Shown here: piece after piece, positions 44,812 to 53,910 of the stretch
Layout: each line of letters starts with the position of its first letter
Numbering within the stretch: position 1 is the stretch's first letter
Assembly (NCBI RefSeq): GCF_030123065.1
Contig: NZ_CP126093.1
Coordinates: forward strand, 1,120,001-1,184,000
From: Neobacillus sp. DY30
Lineage (GTDB): Bacteria > Bacillota > Bacilli > Bacillales > Cytobacillaceae
Length of the DNA stretch: 64,000 bases
Reading direction: 5' to 3'
The notes under the pieces: model-generated
The model's database searches: none
Told to the model about the DNA's origin: nothing
The model's input: the letters and a program-made list of their open reading frames with translations, nothing else
Translations under genes and position numbers: made by a program

Positions 44812-45798
44812 ATGATGAGAGGATTTGAATTAAAGATGAACGATAATTTCTGGCGTGATTTACCACGACCTTTTTTTATACTGGCACCAATGGAAGATGT
44901 AACAGATGTTGTTTTCCGCCATGTAGTAAGTAAAGCAGGCAGACCGGATGTGTATTTCACAGAATTTACAAACTCGGATAGTTATTGTCACCCAGAGGGT
45001 ATGCAGAGTGTGCGTGGTCGTTTGACTTTTACAGAAGATGAACAGCCTATTGTAGCCCATATATGGGGGGATAAGCCTGAATACTTTCGGCAAATGAGTA
45101 TTGGTATGGCGGAGCTAGGCTTTCGAGGTATAGATATTAATATGGGCTGTCCTGTACCGAATGTGACACAGAATGGAAAGGGAAGCGGTCTTATCCGCCG
45201 TCCGGAAGTTGCAGCAGAGCTCATACAAGCAGCAAAAGCAGGGGGGTTGCCTGTAAGTGTAAAAACAAGGCTTGGTTTTTCGGAGGTAGATGAATGGCGG
45301 GACTGGTTGACACACATATTGAAACAAGACATTGTTAACCTTTCCATACATCTGCGTACAAGGGAGGAAATGAGCAAAGTGGCTGCTCATTGGGAACTCA
45401 TTCCGGAGATAAAGAAACTTCGTGATGAGGTTGCACCCGATACACTGTTAACGATTAATGGAGACATTCCTGACCGTCAAACTGGTCTGAAGTTGGTTGA
45501 AGAATACGGTATCGATGGAGTGATGATTGGGCGCGGTATTTTTAAAAATCCGTTTGCTTTTGAAAAAGAGCCAAGAGAGCATAGCACGAAGGAACACCTT
45601 GATCTTCTAAGATTGCAGCTTGATCTTCAAGATAAATACGCAGAAGAAGTGCCGCGTTCCATCACAGGACTGCATCGCTTCTTCAAAATATATGTTAAAG
45701 GTTTCCCTGGGGCAAGTGAATTAAGAAATCAATTAATGAACACAAAATCAACAGATGAAGTACGTGCGCTGCTCGATAATTTTGAAACAAAGATCTAA
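44812..45798 (+). CDS. tRNA-dihydrouridine synthase
   Basis: A 328-residue FMN enzyme that reduces uridine to dihydrouridine in tRNA. TIM-barrel marks: [17 protein letters not shown] near the start, the catalytic cysteine in [27 protein letters not shown] and [10 protein letters not shown]. It has a short C-terminal helical domain. Two starts are possible, 44812 (AAGGGGTGG upstream) and 44836 ([10 protein letters not shown]); the second matches common family starts but has poorer spacing. The position among Bacillaceae Dus paralogs is not determinable here. Confidence 0.9.
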   Translation: MMRGFELKMNDNFWRDLPRPFFILAPMEDVTDVVFRHVVSKAGRPDVYFTEFTNSDSYCHPEGMQSVRGRLTFTEDEQPIVAHIWGDKPEYFRQMSIGMAELGFRGIDINMGCPVPNVTQNGKGSGLIRRPEVAAELIQAAKAGGLPVSVKTRLGFSEVDEWRDWLTHILKQDIVNLSIHLRTREEMSKVAAHWELIPEIKKLRDEVAPDTLLTINGDIPDRQTGLKLVEEYGIDGVMIGRGIFKNPFAFEKEPREHSTKEHLDLLRLQLDLQDKYAEEVPRSITGLHRFFKIYVKGFPGASELRNQLMNTKSTDEVRALLDNFETKI

Positions 45799-45801
45799 AT
45801 G

Positions 45802-45841
45802 AAAAGAGGGCCCAAATTCATAAAGAATTTGGGCCCTTTTA
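45802..45841 (+). terminator. Terminator of the dus gene
   Basis: A 12-bp or longer stem GGGCCCAAATTC / GAATTTGGGCCC with a short loop and TTTT. Confidence 0.93.
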
Positions 45842-45932
45842 GGCCTCGATACTGCATTCATCAACCTCATCGTCCAATTCGCCAACTACTTGGGCAAGTG
45901 TGATATCTTCATCTAAAAAGAGTGTAAACTTA
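45839..45932 (-). pseudogene. Possible C-terminal gene fragment, about 30 codons
   Basis: On the minus strand the frame reads LFLDEDITLAQVVGELDDEV then DECSIEA and a stop. The acidic, regular sequence looks like a true protein tail, but there is an in-frame TGA just upstream and no start codon or ribosome binding site. Probably the remnant of a deleted gene. I do not recognise the family. Confidence 0.35.
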
Positions 45933-45964
45933 GAAAGGCAAAGGATTCATTTTTCCTTTGCCTT
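45931..45964 (-). terminator. Terminator of the intracellular serine protease gene
   Basis: An 11-bp stem AAGGCAAAGGA / TCCTTTGCCTT with an 8-base loop. On the minus strand it is followed by TCTAAGTTT, so the tail is weak. It lies about 85 bases beyond the protease stop. Confidence 0.65.
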
Positions 45965-46047
45965 CCTTCCTATATAAAATGTATTGGTAATCGTTATTAT
46001 GATAGGTTCAATTTCATGTCAGCAACCCTGCAATTCTAGGTTTTTCT

Positions 46048-47010
46048 TTATATTTTCAACACCTTAGCAGTTAATTGTTGGTTAATCACATCCGACAAGT
46101 AGTCCTCTACTGTTAGGTACAGCAATCCGTTGCCTTCAAGTTTTGCTGAGTTCCCTAGAGGAACTGTTCTCTTTATTAATTGTGCATAAAGCTCAGGCTC
46201 TGTGAGGTTTCGCTCGAAGTTTTTGTTAGCTATATCTTTTATAAGGGCAAGTGCACCAGAAACATGCGGTGTTGCCATCGAAGTTCCAGAGAGTGTTGCA
46301 TATGATCCGTTTAAATAAGTCGAAAGGATTTCCTCTCCTGGAGCAACTAAGTCGACTTCATTATTCGAATTTGAAAATTCAGAAGAACTCCGGTAGAGAT
46401 TAATGGCTCCGACGCTGATCACTTCATTGTAGGAGGCAGGATAAGAGAATTCATCTGAAAAATCTTTTCCATCTCCCTCATTACCAGCAGCACAAACTAC
46501 TAGAATTTGATTAGCAATTGCATTTTTAATCGCTTCATGCAATTCAGGGACATCCTGCGAACCGCCGAGACTCATAGAGATGATATCCACTTTTTGTTCA
46601 ACTGCGTAGTTAATTCCGTTTATAATCCAGTCGTATTGCCCTGAACCATTTTTATCAAGCACCTTTAATATTAGTAAATTTGCTTCTGGTGCAACGCCAA
46701 TAACTCCTTTGCCGTTTTGGACGGCAGCAATAGTCCCAGCCACATGAGTTCCATGACCATTATAGTCATTGTATTCATCAGGATTTCCATTATCATCAGT
46801 CGTGAAATTCCGGCCACTGATAATCCGCCCACTCAAATCAGGATGGGTGACATCGCAGCCTGTGTCCAATATGGCAACCGTGATCCCTTTACCTTTCGAC
46901 CTCTCCCAAATTTTTGGTGCCTCAATTAGCTCAATACCTTTTGGCACCTCAGACACGACTTCAACTACTGCATTCACTTGGTACGGAATTAAATGTAATC
47001 TTTGTTCCAT
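46048..47010 (-). CDS. ispA: Intracellular serine protease, subtilisin family S8
   Basis: A 320-residue subtilisin without a signal peptide. Catalytic triad D49 (AILDTGCD), H86 (NGHGTHVAG) and S244 (SGTSMATPHVSG), with oxyanion N177 in AAGNEG. The N-terminal LIPYQV element is the short inhibitory pro-segment typical of intracellular subtilisins, which are processed in the cytoplasm. The enzyme degrades cellular proteins in stationary phase and sporulation. The ATG is preceded by AGGAGGGATAC. It is monocistronic. Confidence 0.95.
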   Translation of the reverse strand: MEQRLHLIPYQVNAVVEVVSEVPKGIELIEAPKIWERSKGKGITVAILDTGCDVTHPDLSGRIISGRNFTTDDNGNPDEYNDYNGHGTHVAGTIAAVQNGKGVIGVAPEANLLILKVLDKNGSGQYDWIINGINYAVEQKVDIISMSLGGSQDVPELHEAIKNAIANQILVVCAAGNEGDGKDFSDEFSYPASYNEVISVGAINLYRSSSEFSNSNNEVDLVAPGEEILSTYLNGSYATLSGTSMATPHVSGALALIKDIANKNFERNLTEPELYAQLIKRTVPLGNSAKLEGNGLLYLTVEDYLSDVINQQLTAKVLKI

Positions 47011-47345
47011 TTGTATCCCTCCTGACAGAATAGTTTTCTGTATAATCTAGGAAGTTATTAATAGTTTAACAATTCAAAATCTATTTAAACAGTTACTAAA
47101 GTTGTGTTTTTACCGAACTAATGTTCCTAATTTAAATTGTTTCTCATAATAGAAAAATGAAGGTATCTTTCAACCGCACTTCATGCAAACCGACTTACTT
47201 CCTCTTGAAAAATTTTACTGTTAGTTAATAAAGGAATCTGCCGTATAGATAGAGAAATACATACATCATAGAAACATCATTTGGGAATACATAGATGGTA
47301 ATTGGAAATAATGGGAAGTTATTACTTGGAAAATAGGAGGAAATG
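47011..47345. other. Gap with no supported gene
   Basis: 335 bases between the divergent protease and VOC genes. AT-rich; it should hold both promoters. No convincing ORF, hairpin or RNA element was seen. Confidence 0.5.
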
Positions 47346-47741
47346 ATGGGTAGATTAGTTCATTTCGAAATTCATGTGAGTGACATGGAACGAGCAAAGA
47401 AGTTTTATGGAGAGGTGTTTGGATGGTCATTTCAAGATTGGAGTGAATATGCAGGAATGCCTTATTTTGGTGCCGTGACAGGGGATGAGAATGAACCAGG
47501 GATTAATGGTGCTTTAATGCAGCGACATAGCCCCCCGCCAGAAGCTGGCCAAGCATTAAATGGTTTTGCTTGTACAATGGGAGTGGAAAATTACGAGGTA
47601 ACGGAAGCAAAAATACTTGAGAATGGCGGCAAAGTTGCAATGCCTAAATATGCTTTGCCTGGAATGGCCTGGCAAGGGTACTATATTGATACCGAAGGGA
47701 ACGTAATCGGAATTCACCAACCCGATGCGAATGCAAAATAG
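47346..47741 (+). CDS. VOC-superfamily (glyoxalase-like) protein
   Basis: A 131-residue protein with the vicinal-oxygen-chelate fold: HFEIHVSDMERAKKFYGEVF at the start and a C-terminal GYYIDTEGNVIGIHQPD. Members include glyoxalases, dioxygenases and antibiotic-binding proteins; the metal ligands and substrate are not certain here. The second of two tandem ATGs (47346) is better spaced from TAGGAGG than the first. Monocistronic, with a very strong terminator. Confidence 0.85.
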   Translation: MGRLVHFEIHVSDMERAKKFYGEVFGWSFQDWSEYAGMPYFGAVTGDENEPGINGALMQRHSPPPEAGQALNGFACTMGVENYEVTEAKILENGGKVAMPKYALPGMAWQGYYIDTEGNVIGIHQPDANAK

Positions 47742-47760
47742 AATTCATGATAGTGAATAT

Positions 47761-47798
47761 AAATAAAGAAAGGCGGAATACACCGCCTTTCTTTATTT
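47761..47798 (+). terminator. Terminator of the VOC gene
   Basis: A 16-bp perfect stem (47761-47776 / 47783-47798, core AAAGGCGG/CCGCCTTT) with a 6-base loop. Confidence 0.93.
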
Positions 47799-48067
47799 AT
47801 ATTCTTATACGGCTGACAGATATTAGCCGAAATAGCTAACGACCTCATCTATAATCACATAATTATGACTTGCCACATTCTCAATCGAATAAAATTAAGA
47901 AATGAGCACAAGCCTTTTTTAATTACTAAGCATATAGTGTTTAACGAAGTGGACTAGCAAAAGGAATAGGAGGACTATCTCTAATTAGTGTTTAGCATTC
48001 TGAAAGTCTTACCTTCGATTACAATATTATTGATAAGCTGATTTTCAGAGTTAGAAGGTGGATTATA
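47799..48067. other. Gap with no supported gene
   Basis: 269 bases upstream of the hypothetical gene. A sequence AGGAGGACT near 47975 looks like a ribosome binding site but is not followed by an open frame of useful length. Confidence 0.4.
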
Positions 48068-48865
48068 TTGAAATTGTCGAATGAGAAGGGTATCCCTTGG
48101 GGAGGTAAGAAACAAAATAACAACGACAAAGACATAATACCTTTAGATTTTACTGAAATCCAAGAAAGGTCTTTGTTTATTGGTGTTAACATCGGTTCTA
48201 GTTATCACAATGAAACAGATTGTGCTGTACTCCTTTATAGAGACAGAACAAAATGGAAATTGAAAACGAATGAAAACGAAGATGCCTTTGACTTTTTGTA
48301 TAATACAATTAAATTTTTTTCAAAAAATAGATATAAAAATGCAGATAGTACTTTTTTAAAGGAGTATCTCATTTTTACAATGGGCGCTTGTTTAAGTTCA
48401 CCAATAAAACCAGAGTATTCTATTCGAGATGTCGATGTTGAAAGGAATAATGGTAATAAAATTAATCAAAGATGGAATTCCGAAAGTTATCATAAAATGA
48501 GTGATTGGCTAAATCATTTTCCGATATCGGGAGCATCAAAGAGAGTTTATTTAGAGACATGTCCTGAAAGCAATTTTCCTTTTGATATACAGAAAGTAAG
48601 AACAGCAGAAAAGGAAAAGTCATTCTTAGTTGAGTCATTAAAAAAAATCAATGAAATTCCAGTTCCTATCCCAAATATACAAGGGTGGAATGAGGACCAT
48701 TTTAAGGATGAACATTTTCGAAAGGCCTTTGTTTCAATGTTAGTGTCCATAGCTTATGCAAGATGGAAGTCGATAGATAAATCAGGAAAGCATGACTTCC
48801 TAAAAATAATTGCGGACCATGATGGCCTATACTGGCTTCTTGATTATGAATTACTAAATCAATGA
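48068..48865 (+). CDS. Hypothetical protein, possibly RNase H-like fold
   Basis: A 265-residue soluble protein with a TTG start and AAGGTGG upstream. I do not recognise it with confidence. The segment SLFIGVNIGSSYHNETDCAV followed by LLYRDRTKWKL resembles the first strands of an RNase H-like/DUF429-type fold, and YLETCPESNFPF and FRKAFVSMLVSIAYARW have similar counterparts in that family. The catalytic acidic set is not clear. No neighbour suggests a function: it is convergent with mtnD. Confidence 0.55.
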   Translation: MKLSNEKGIPWGGKKQNNNDKDIIPLDFTEIQERSLFIGVNIGSSYHNETDCAVLLYRDRTKWKLKTNENEDAFDFLYNTIKFFSKNRYKNADSTFLKEYLIFTMGACLSSPIKPEYSIRDVDVERNNGNKINQRWNSESYHKMSDWLNHFPISGASKRVYLETCPESNFPFDIQKVRTAEKEKSFLVESLKKINEIPVPIPNIQGWNEDHFKDEHFRKAFVSMLVSIAYARWKSIDKSGKHDFLKIIADHDGLYWLLDYELLNQ

Positions 48866-48939
48866 GACTCTCAATTTGTAAAGCCTCTTTCAGATGAAAG
48901 AGGCTAATGTTGTTCATATAATTTGTACGTTTACTCTCA

Positions 48940-49473
48940 TTATCGTTTGAAATCAGGATCTTCATAAGGGTGAGCAACCCAGCCTGAAGAATCGATAAAC
49001 AAGCGAACGGCCACAACTTGGCGATTTTCCATTAAGGTAAAGAAATGCGGTGTGTTAACCGGAACAGAAATCACATCTCCTGGGGACAATTCTACATCAA
49101 AATACCCATCTCCACCCTTGATCGTAAAAATCCCGTTTCCAGCCGTAATGGCACGTACTTCATCTTCGGTATGAACATGTACGTTTTCAAACTTTTTTAA
49201 TAGCTCGTCCAAGTTTGGAGTAGCATCTGACAATGCAACAACATCCCATTCCTTATAGCTGCGTCGGTTTGCGAGGGATCTAATTTCATCATCAAAAGTA
49301 CTTAAAATTTCTTCTTTATCCTCATTTGAAAGTAAAAAATGATTACGCAGCTTATTGGAAAGCTTATTCATGTCCCAATGTTCATAAAGGACACCATGTT
49401 TAGTTAAAAAACTTGAAACCTCTTGTTCTGTTGTTAAACGTTCATTCGTATTACGAATGCGTATATTAGCCAT
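48940..49473 (-). CDS. mtnD: Acireductone dioxygenase
   Basis: A 177-residue cupin. The metal-binding motif is HVHTEDEVRAITAG, with the last ligand histidine in VPVNTPHFFTL. In the methionine salvage pathway it oxidises the acireductone to the 2-oxo acid precursor of methionine (Fe form) and formate. It is the last gene of mtnX-mtnB-mtnD on the minus strand, 23 bases after mtnB. No terminator is evident between its stop and the convergent gene end. Confidence 0.95.
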   Translation of the reverse strand: MANIRIRNTNERLTTEQEVSSFLTKHGVLYEHWDMNKLSNKLRNHFLLSNEDKEEILSTFDDEIRSLANRRSYKEWDVVALSDATPNLDELLKKFENVHVHTEDEVRAITAGNGIFTIKGGDGYFDVELSPGDVISVPVNTPHFFTLMENRQVVAVRLFIDSSGWVAHPYEDPDFKR

Positions 49474-49496
49474 ACTAAACTCTCCTTATTAATGAT

Positions 49497-50150
49497 TTAT
49501 TTAAACTTTTTTAGGAAATACATATTCACTAGATATTCAAAAAGAAATTCAAATGCTTCTAAATGTCGTTTAGCTGCAAAATCACTATCTCCCCAAACAT
49601 ATATACCATGGTTACGGATTAACACCCCTGGTACCTCCGGTTTGATAACTTTGCTAATTTCTTCTGCTAATTGTGGAATAGAAAAATAATTTTCAACGAT
49701 TGGAATGGTTATTGAAGCATCTTCTTTCCAAATATCAAATGCTTTAATAATTTCATGGTTCATGAAGGTAACTTTTCCTTGATCAGCATAAAGCTCCGAA
49801 ATAAGGTTATTAGGAATCGTATGAACATGAAAAACTGCATGACAATTAGGGATTTGTTGATAAATGGTGGTGTGAATTAGAGTTTCAGCTGAAGGTTTTA
49901 AACTGCTTGGAAGTACAAGGCTTCCATCCAAATTAACCAATAAATAATCCTCTGGAGTATGAATTGATTTATCTTTTCCACTCGAGGTTATGGCAATAAT
50001 CGACTGATTTTTATCTAATGGGGGACCTTTGACTCGAACGGATAAGTTTCCGCTCGTTGCAGGAAACCAGCCTTTTTTCGAGAATGTGTCTTTTACATTT
50101 TGTAGCGTATTAAAGGCTTTTTGAAGGGCTTCAAGATTTACTATTTCCAT
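49497..50150 (-). CDS. mtnB: Methylthioribulose-1-phosphate dehydratase
   Basis: A 217-residue class II aldolase-like zinc enzyme. GWFPATSGNLSVRVKG is the family start; HVHTIPNN and the later HLEAFEFLFEY supply metal histidines. It dehydrates methylthioribulose-1-phosphate in methionine salvage. It lies between mtnX and mtnD with short gaps (21 and 23 bases), so the three genes are one operon. GGAGG precedes the ATG. Confidence 0.95.
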   Translation of the reverse strand: MEIVNLEALQKAFNTLQNVKDTFSKKGWFPATSGNLSVRVKGPPLDKNQSIIAITSSGKDKSIHTPEDYLLVNLDGSLVLPSSLKPSAETLIHTTIYQQIPNCHAVFHVHTIPNNLISELYADQGKVTFMNHEIIKAFDIWKEDASITIPIVENYFSIPQLAEEISKVIKPEVPGVLIRNHGIYVWGDSDFAAKRHLEAFEFLFEYLVNMYFLKKFK

Positions 50151-50171
50151 TTTTACTAGGTTTCACCTCCT

Positions 50172-50843
50172 TTAATTAGTAAACTCCTTTAAAATCTCAA
50201 TTACATCGTAAAATGTGACAAATTCTTTATAAGGAAGAGAATGTTCTTGGCATTTCTGTAAAAGAAAATCTCTTGCAATTACAAGATCAGCCATTTTGGC
50301 TGCGGCCAAATCTGTAATACTATCTCCAATGACAATTTTAATAGTATCTATATTCGAATGCGAACGGAGAATACTAGGTTTACACATTCCACAATCCATA
50401 CTGCATTGTGCATCACAAGAATAAGGCCAGTGAATTTGAATATGTTCACTGCTAAAATCACTCGAATTACAATATATATCTTGTCTTGGAACAGAAAAGC
50501 TCGACAAAATTGGATAAACGAAAAAGTCTATTCCACCGCTAGTAATCAAAAGGCGAATATTATGCTCCTGACAATATTGAATAAACTTATCAAAACCAGG
50601 TCGAATAGTTGCTTGTTTAATAGCGTAATGGGTGATTTCTTCCCGCCAGGAGGCAGGCAATAGCCCAAACATACGCCCTACACCATTACGAATACTAATT
50701 CTCCCAGCTAAAATATCATCCTTGATGGTTTCCCACCCAGGTGGATGATAATACCTCATAATATTGATAATGTTGTCACTATCGGTGATTGTTCCATCAA
50801 AATCACAAAATATAATTATTTTTTGAAGGTGCGACACAAACAT
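50172..50843 (-). CDS. mtnX: HAD phosphatase of methionine salvage (MtnX)
   Basis: A 223-residue HAD-family phosphatase. The nucleophile motif is FCDFDGTITDSD, motif II is LLITSGG, and the third region is GDSITDLAAA. A cysteine-rich insert (CDAQCSMDCGMCK) is typical of Bacillus MtnX. It removes the phosphate of 2-hydroxy-3-keto-5-methylthiopentenyl-1-phosphate. It is first in the operon, with GAGGAGGTG before the ATG. MtnW, the enolase step needed to make its substrate, is not in this window. Confidence 0.93.
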   Translation of the reverse strand: MFVSHLQKIIIFCDFDGTITDSDNIINIMRYYHPPGWETIKDDILAGRISIRNGVGRMFGLLPASWREEITHYAIKQATIRPGFDKFIQYCQEHNIRLLITSGGIDFFVYPILSSFSVPRQDIYCNSSDFSSEHIQIHWPYSCDAQCSMDCGMCKPSILRSHSNIDTIKIVIGDSITDLAAAKMADLVIARDFLLQKCQEHSLPYKEFVTFYDVIEILKEFTN

Positions 50844-51152
50844 TTCACCTCCTCGTAACTATTGTAGAGAAAAATTGTCTAAGCAGCTCCATTTTGTTTG
50901 CTGTTTTGATCAAAAAATTGTTATTTTTCAATAATTAATCACCCCCCTTTAGAAAATAACATATGATGAAATAAAATTTTTAGTGAGTAAACTCAAAAAA
51001 ACAAATGTTTGTCTACTATTTAAACCCTCAATGTTATTGCCATGCACAAGATTAACATTTACGGCTTCAATATCCAGATTATGTACTATTTTCAGTGGGG
51101 GAAATTGGACAACCTTTGAAAAAGAAAATGTAAATTAGGGAGATGAGAAAAT
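50844..51152. other. Divergent promoter region, mtnX / metK
   Basis: 309 bases, AT-rich. I checked it on both strands for S-box (SAM-I) features, which normally control these genes in Bacillaceae, and found none: there is no GATGAA/CCGGCAACC core. No other known aptamer was recognised. Confidence 0.5.
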
Positions 51153-52370
51153 ATGAACAAAAAACAAAGTCACCTTTTTACATCAGAATCGGTTACGGAA
51201 GGACATCCAGATAAAATATGTGATCAAATTTCTGATGCTATTTTAGATGCCATTTTTGAAAAAGACCCAAATGCTCGTGTAGCATGTGAAACTTCAGTTA
51301 GTTCGGATTTACTTGTTTTATCTGGAGAGATTACCACGAACGCCTCTGTCGATTTTTTAAGTATAGTTAGAGACACAATTCGTAGTATTGGGTATACAAA
51401 CTCCGAGTTTGGCCTCGATGCTGATACTTGTAAGATTTTAATAGCGCTGAACAAGCAATCCTCAGATATTGCGATGGGAGTTAACCAAGCATTAGAAGCA
51501 CGTGAAGGTTTAATGTCCGAGGATGAGATAGACCAAATTGGTGCAGGTGATCAAGGGCTTATGTTTGGTTTTGCTTGCAATGAAACGGAAGAATTAATGC
51601 CATTGCCCATTTACCTGTCCCATAAGCTTGCAAGACGTTTAGCAGAAGTTCGGAAGTATGGACTAGTAGAGTATTTACGCCCGGATGGAAAAGTGCAGGT
51701 TACAGTCGAATACGAAAATGCAAAGCCTATTCGAATTGACACCATTATTATTTCAGCGCAGCATCAACCTGAAGTAGGGTTAGAACAGTTAAAAAATGAT
51801 TTGCATAGATATGTCATTTCTTACGTCGTACCACCAGAATTGATTGATGAAAGCACAAAATATTATATAAATCCAACAGGTCGATTTGTAATCGGTGGTC
51901 CAAAGGGGGACGCGGGTTTAACAGGGCGTAAAATTATTGTCGATACGTATGGCGGATTTTCTCGTCACGGTGGAGGTGCTTTTTCGGGAAAAGATCCTAC
52001 TAAGGTTGACCGTTCAGCAGCCTATGCCGCACGTTATGTAGCAAAAAATATCGTTGCGGCAGGAATTGCAGATAAGTGTGAAATTCAACTGGCTTACTCT
52101 ATTGGAGTAGCTGCCCCTGTTTCAATCTCTGTTGACACGTTTGGTACTGGGAAAATAGAAGAAACTAAAATCGTCCAACTTATTAGAAAATATTTTGACC
52201 TTCGCCCTGCAGGAATCATTCGAATGTTAAATCTTAGGAAGCCAATTTATTTGCAGACTGCTTGCTACGGACACTTTGGAAGAACGGATATCCAATTGCC
52301 TTGGGAAAATACAGATAAAGCAGAGATATTAAAAAGTGAGGCAGAAAAAATAATCACTGAGGGATCGTGA
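51153..52370 (+). CDS. metK: S-adenosylmethionine synthase (divergent copy)
   Basis: A 405-residue enzyme that makes SAM from methionine and ATP. Signature motifs are intact: [30 protein letters not shown] and [20 protein letters not shown]. It differs at many normally invariant-looking positions from the housekeeping B. subtilis MetK as I remember it, and it lacks an S-box leader, so it is likely a second copy belonging to the salvage cluster. GGGAGATGAG precedes the ATG. Divergent from mtnX across 309 bases. Confidence 0.93.
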   Translation: MNKKQSHLFTSESVTEGHPDKICDQISDAILDAIFEKDPNARVACETSVSSDLLVLSGEITTNASVDFLSIVRDTIRSIGYTNSEFGLDADTCKILIALNKQSSDIAMGVNQALEAREGLMSEDEIDQIGAGDQGLMFGFACNETEELMPLPIYLSHKLARRLAEVRKYGLVEYLRPDGKVQVTVEYENAKPIRIDTIIISAQHQPEVGLEQLKNDLHRYVISYVVPPELIDESTKYYINPTGRFVIGGPKGDAGLTGRKIIVDTYGGFSRHGGGAFSGKDPTKVDRSAAYAARYVAKNIVAAGIADKCEIQLAYSIGVAAPVSISVDTFGTGKIEETKIVQLIRKYFDLRPAGIIRMLNLRKPIYLQTACYGHFGRTDIQLPWENTDKAEILKSEAEKIITEGS

Positions 52371-52448
52371 GAATTAACAATTATCTATGATAGAAGAAAC
52401 TGTTAAACAGGTTTTCCATAGAGAGGTAGATTTAAATGTTTTAATTGG

Positions 52449-52480
52449 AATGGGATGATGTCCCATTTCTTTTTTTTCTT
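52449..52480 (+). terminator. Terminator of metK
   Basis: Stem AATGGGA / TCCCATT with loop TGATG, followed by a long T-rich tract. Confidence 0.85.
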
Positions 52481-52528
52481 TTTAAAAACAGCATAAGTTG
52501 ACTTATTAATAGATTATTCTACAATAAA

Positions 52529-52545
52529 TTACAATTTAATTACAA
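52529..52545 (-). promoter_or_regulatory. WalR-type binding site upstream of the CwlO-like gene
   Basis: On the minus strand TGTAAT-TAAAT-TGTAAT fits the WalR consensus TGTWAH-N5-TGTWAH exactly. It lies about 100 bases before the endopeptidase start. The essential WalRK system is known to control cwlO-type genes in Bacillus. Confidence 0.65.
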
Positions 52546-52646
52546 AATCGACTAGTTCATTGTTTTTAGTCCATTTGGAATATAAACTAGGAATATATTA
52601 GAAATTTACATAAATGATAGATTACGTTACAAGAGGAGATTTTGTG

Positions 52647-53777
52647 ATGCTAAAAAAATTATTAAAATATACGGCAGCTGCTGTTATCCTTGCTGCTACA
52701 GTTCAAGCAACACCTACTTTTGCAAATCCAGTAACAAACGGACAAATTGATGCGACTAAAGAACAAATTAATGACTTTGAAACAAAGATTCAACAATTGG
52801 ACAACCGAATTAGCTTATCGATGGAAAAGAGTCGAGAACTAAACGAGAAAATTATAAATCAACAAGGTAAAATTGAAGAAACTGAGGCTGAAATTATTAA
52901 AGCCGAAACCGCTTTAGAGAATCATAAAGAGGTCTATTCAGAGCGCCTAAAAAGCATTCAGTTAAAAGGGAATCAGTCTGTCGTTACATATGCTGAACTT
53001 TTGCTTTCTTCTGGCAGTGTTTCTGAGTTTTTTAATCGTTTTACTGCTATTTCTAAAATTATTGAAAGTGATACAGAATTACTAAATGGTTTAAATGAGA
53101 AAGAACAATCGTTAACCGATGCAAAGGCACAATTACTTAACCAGATCAACCAATTAAAACAAAGTCAAGTTGAATTAGCGGCTGAACAACAACAAATAGA
53201 AGAAAATAAAAAACAAATTGAAAAAGATTTAGCTGCAGCAAAAGGTACCTTACAGTCTCAACTGGCTCAACAAGCGGCTGAACAACAGGCTTTATTAGCC
53301 CAGCAGGCTGCAGCACAAGCTTCACAACAGTCGGAGCAGCAATCTGACATATCAACCACATCAACCACATCCAAAACACACACACCGCCAACACCTGCAG
53401 CTATTGCACCGCCTGCAGCTAGTTCAGCATCGGCGAGTGCGGTAATTGCCAATGCTAAACAATATTTGGGTGTTCCTTATGTATGGGGTGGCAGCACACC
53501 AAGCGGATTTGATTGTTCGGGATTTGTTTCCTATGTATATCGTTCTGTTGGCATAAGTCTGCCAAGGACCTCACGTGATCAGCAAAATGTCGGAACCAGA
53601 ATTGCACTAAATCAAGTACAGCCAGGGGATTTAGTATTTAGAGGTTTACCTGCCTATCATGTCGGCATTTATATAGGAGGAGGACAGTATATACATGCCC
53701 CTCAAACGGGTGATGTTGTGAAAATTGCTTCATTTGATCCTTCTAAATTTTCAACTGCTTCTAGAGTTTTACGATAG
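52647..53777 (+). CDS. CwlO-like peptidoglycan DL-endopeptidase (NlpC/P60)
   Basis: A 376-residue exported hydrolase. Signal peptide with a probable cleavage after TPTFA, then a long coiled coil (residues about 35-215, CwlO-like hinge), a Gln/Ala/Ser/Thr-rich linker, and a C-terminal NlpC/P60 domain with catalytic C290 (FDCSGF), H338 (AYHVGIYIG) and H350 (YIHAPQ). It cleaves gamma-D-Glu/diaminopimelate bonds in the cell wall. The start at 52647 has AAGAGGAG 8 bases upstream; the earlier in-frame ATG has none. The coiled coil of CwlO is activated by FtsEX, and the same is likely here. Confidence 0.93.
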   Translation: MLKKLLKYTAAAVILAATVQATPTFANPVTNGQIDATKEQINDFETKIQQLDNRISLSMEKSRELNEKIINQQGKIEETEAEIIKAETALENHKEVYSERLKSIQLKGNQSVVTYAELLLSSGSVSEFFNRFTAISKIIESDTELLNGLNEKEQSLTDAKAQLLNQINQLKQSQVELAAEQQQIEENKKQIEKDLAAAKGTLQSQLAQQAAEQQALLAQQAAAQASQQSEQQSDISTTSTTSKTHTPPTPAAIAPPAASSASASAVIANAKQYLGVPYVWGGSTPSGFDCSGFVSYVYRSVGISLPRTSRDQQNVGTRIALNQVQPGDLVFRGLPAYHVGIYIGGGQYIHAPQTGDVVKIASFDPSKFSTASRVLR

Positions 53778-53784
53778 GCTTAAA

Positions 53785-53826
53785 ATAAAGGCAATTTCCT
53801 GATCGTCAGGGAACTGCCTTTTTTGC
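53785..53826 (+). terminator. Terminator of the CwlO-like gene
   Basis: Imperfect stem AAAGGCAATTTCCTGA / TCAGGGAACTGCCTTT followed by T-rich sequence. Confidence 0.88.
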
Positions 53827-53910
53827 TTTTATAGTTTCCCTAAAATTCATAATGCTACTTTATAAAAATCTCTCATATATATAGAAGTAAAACCAACAGG
53901 AGATTAACCA

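Noticed and set aside
44649..44960. Minus-strand ORF of 103 codons overlapping the start of dus
   Set aside because: It overlaps a well-supported gene, has no initiation signal, and its sequence is the shadow of dus for most of its length.
50844..51152. SAM-I (S-box) riboswitch expected before mtnX or metK
   Set aside because: Neither strand shows the conserved S-box core or its GATGAA/CCGGCAACC elements.
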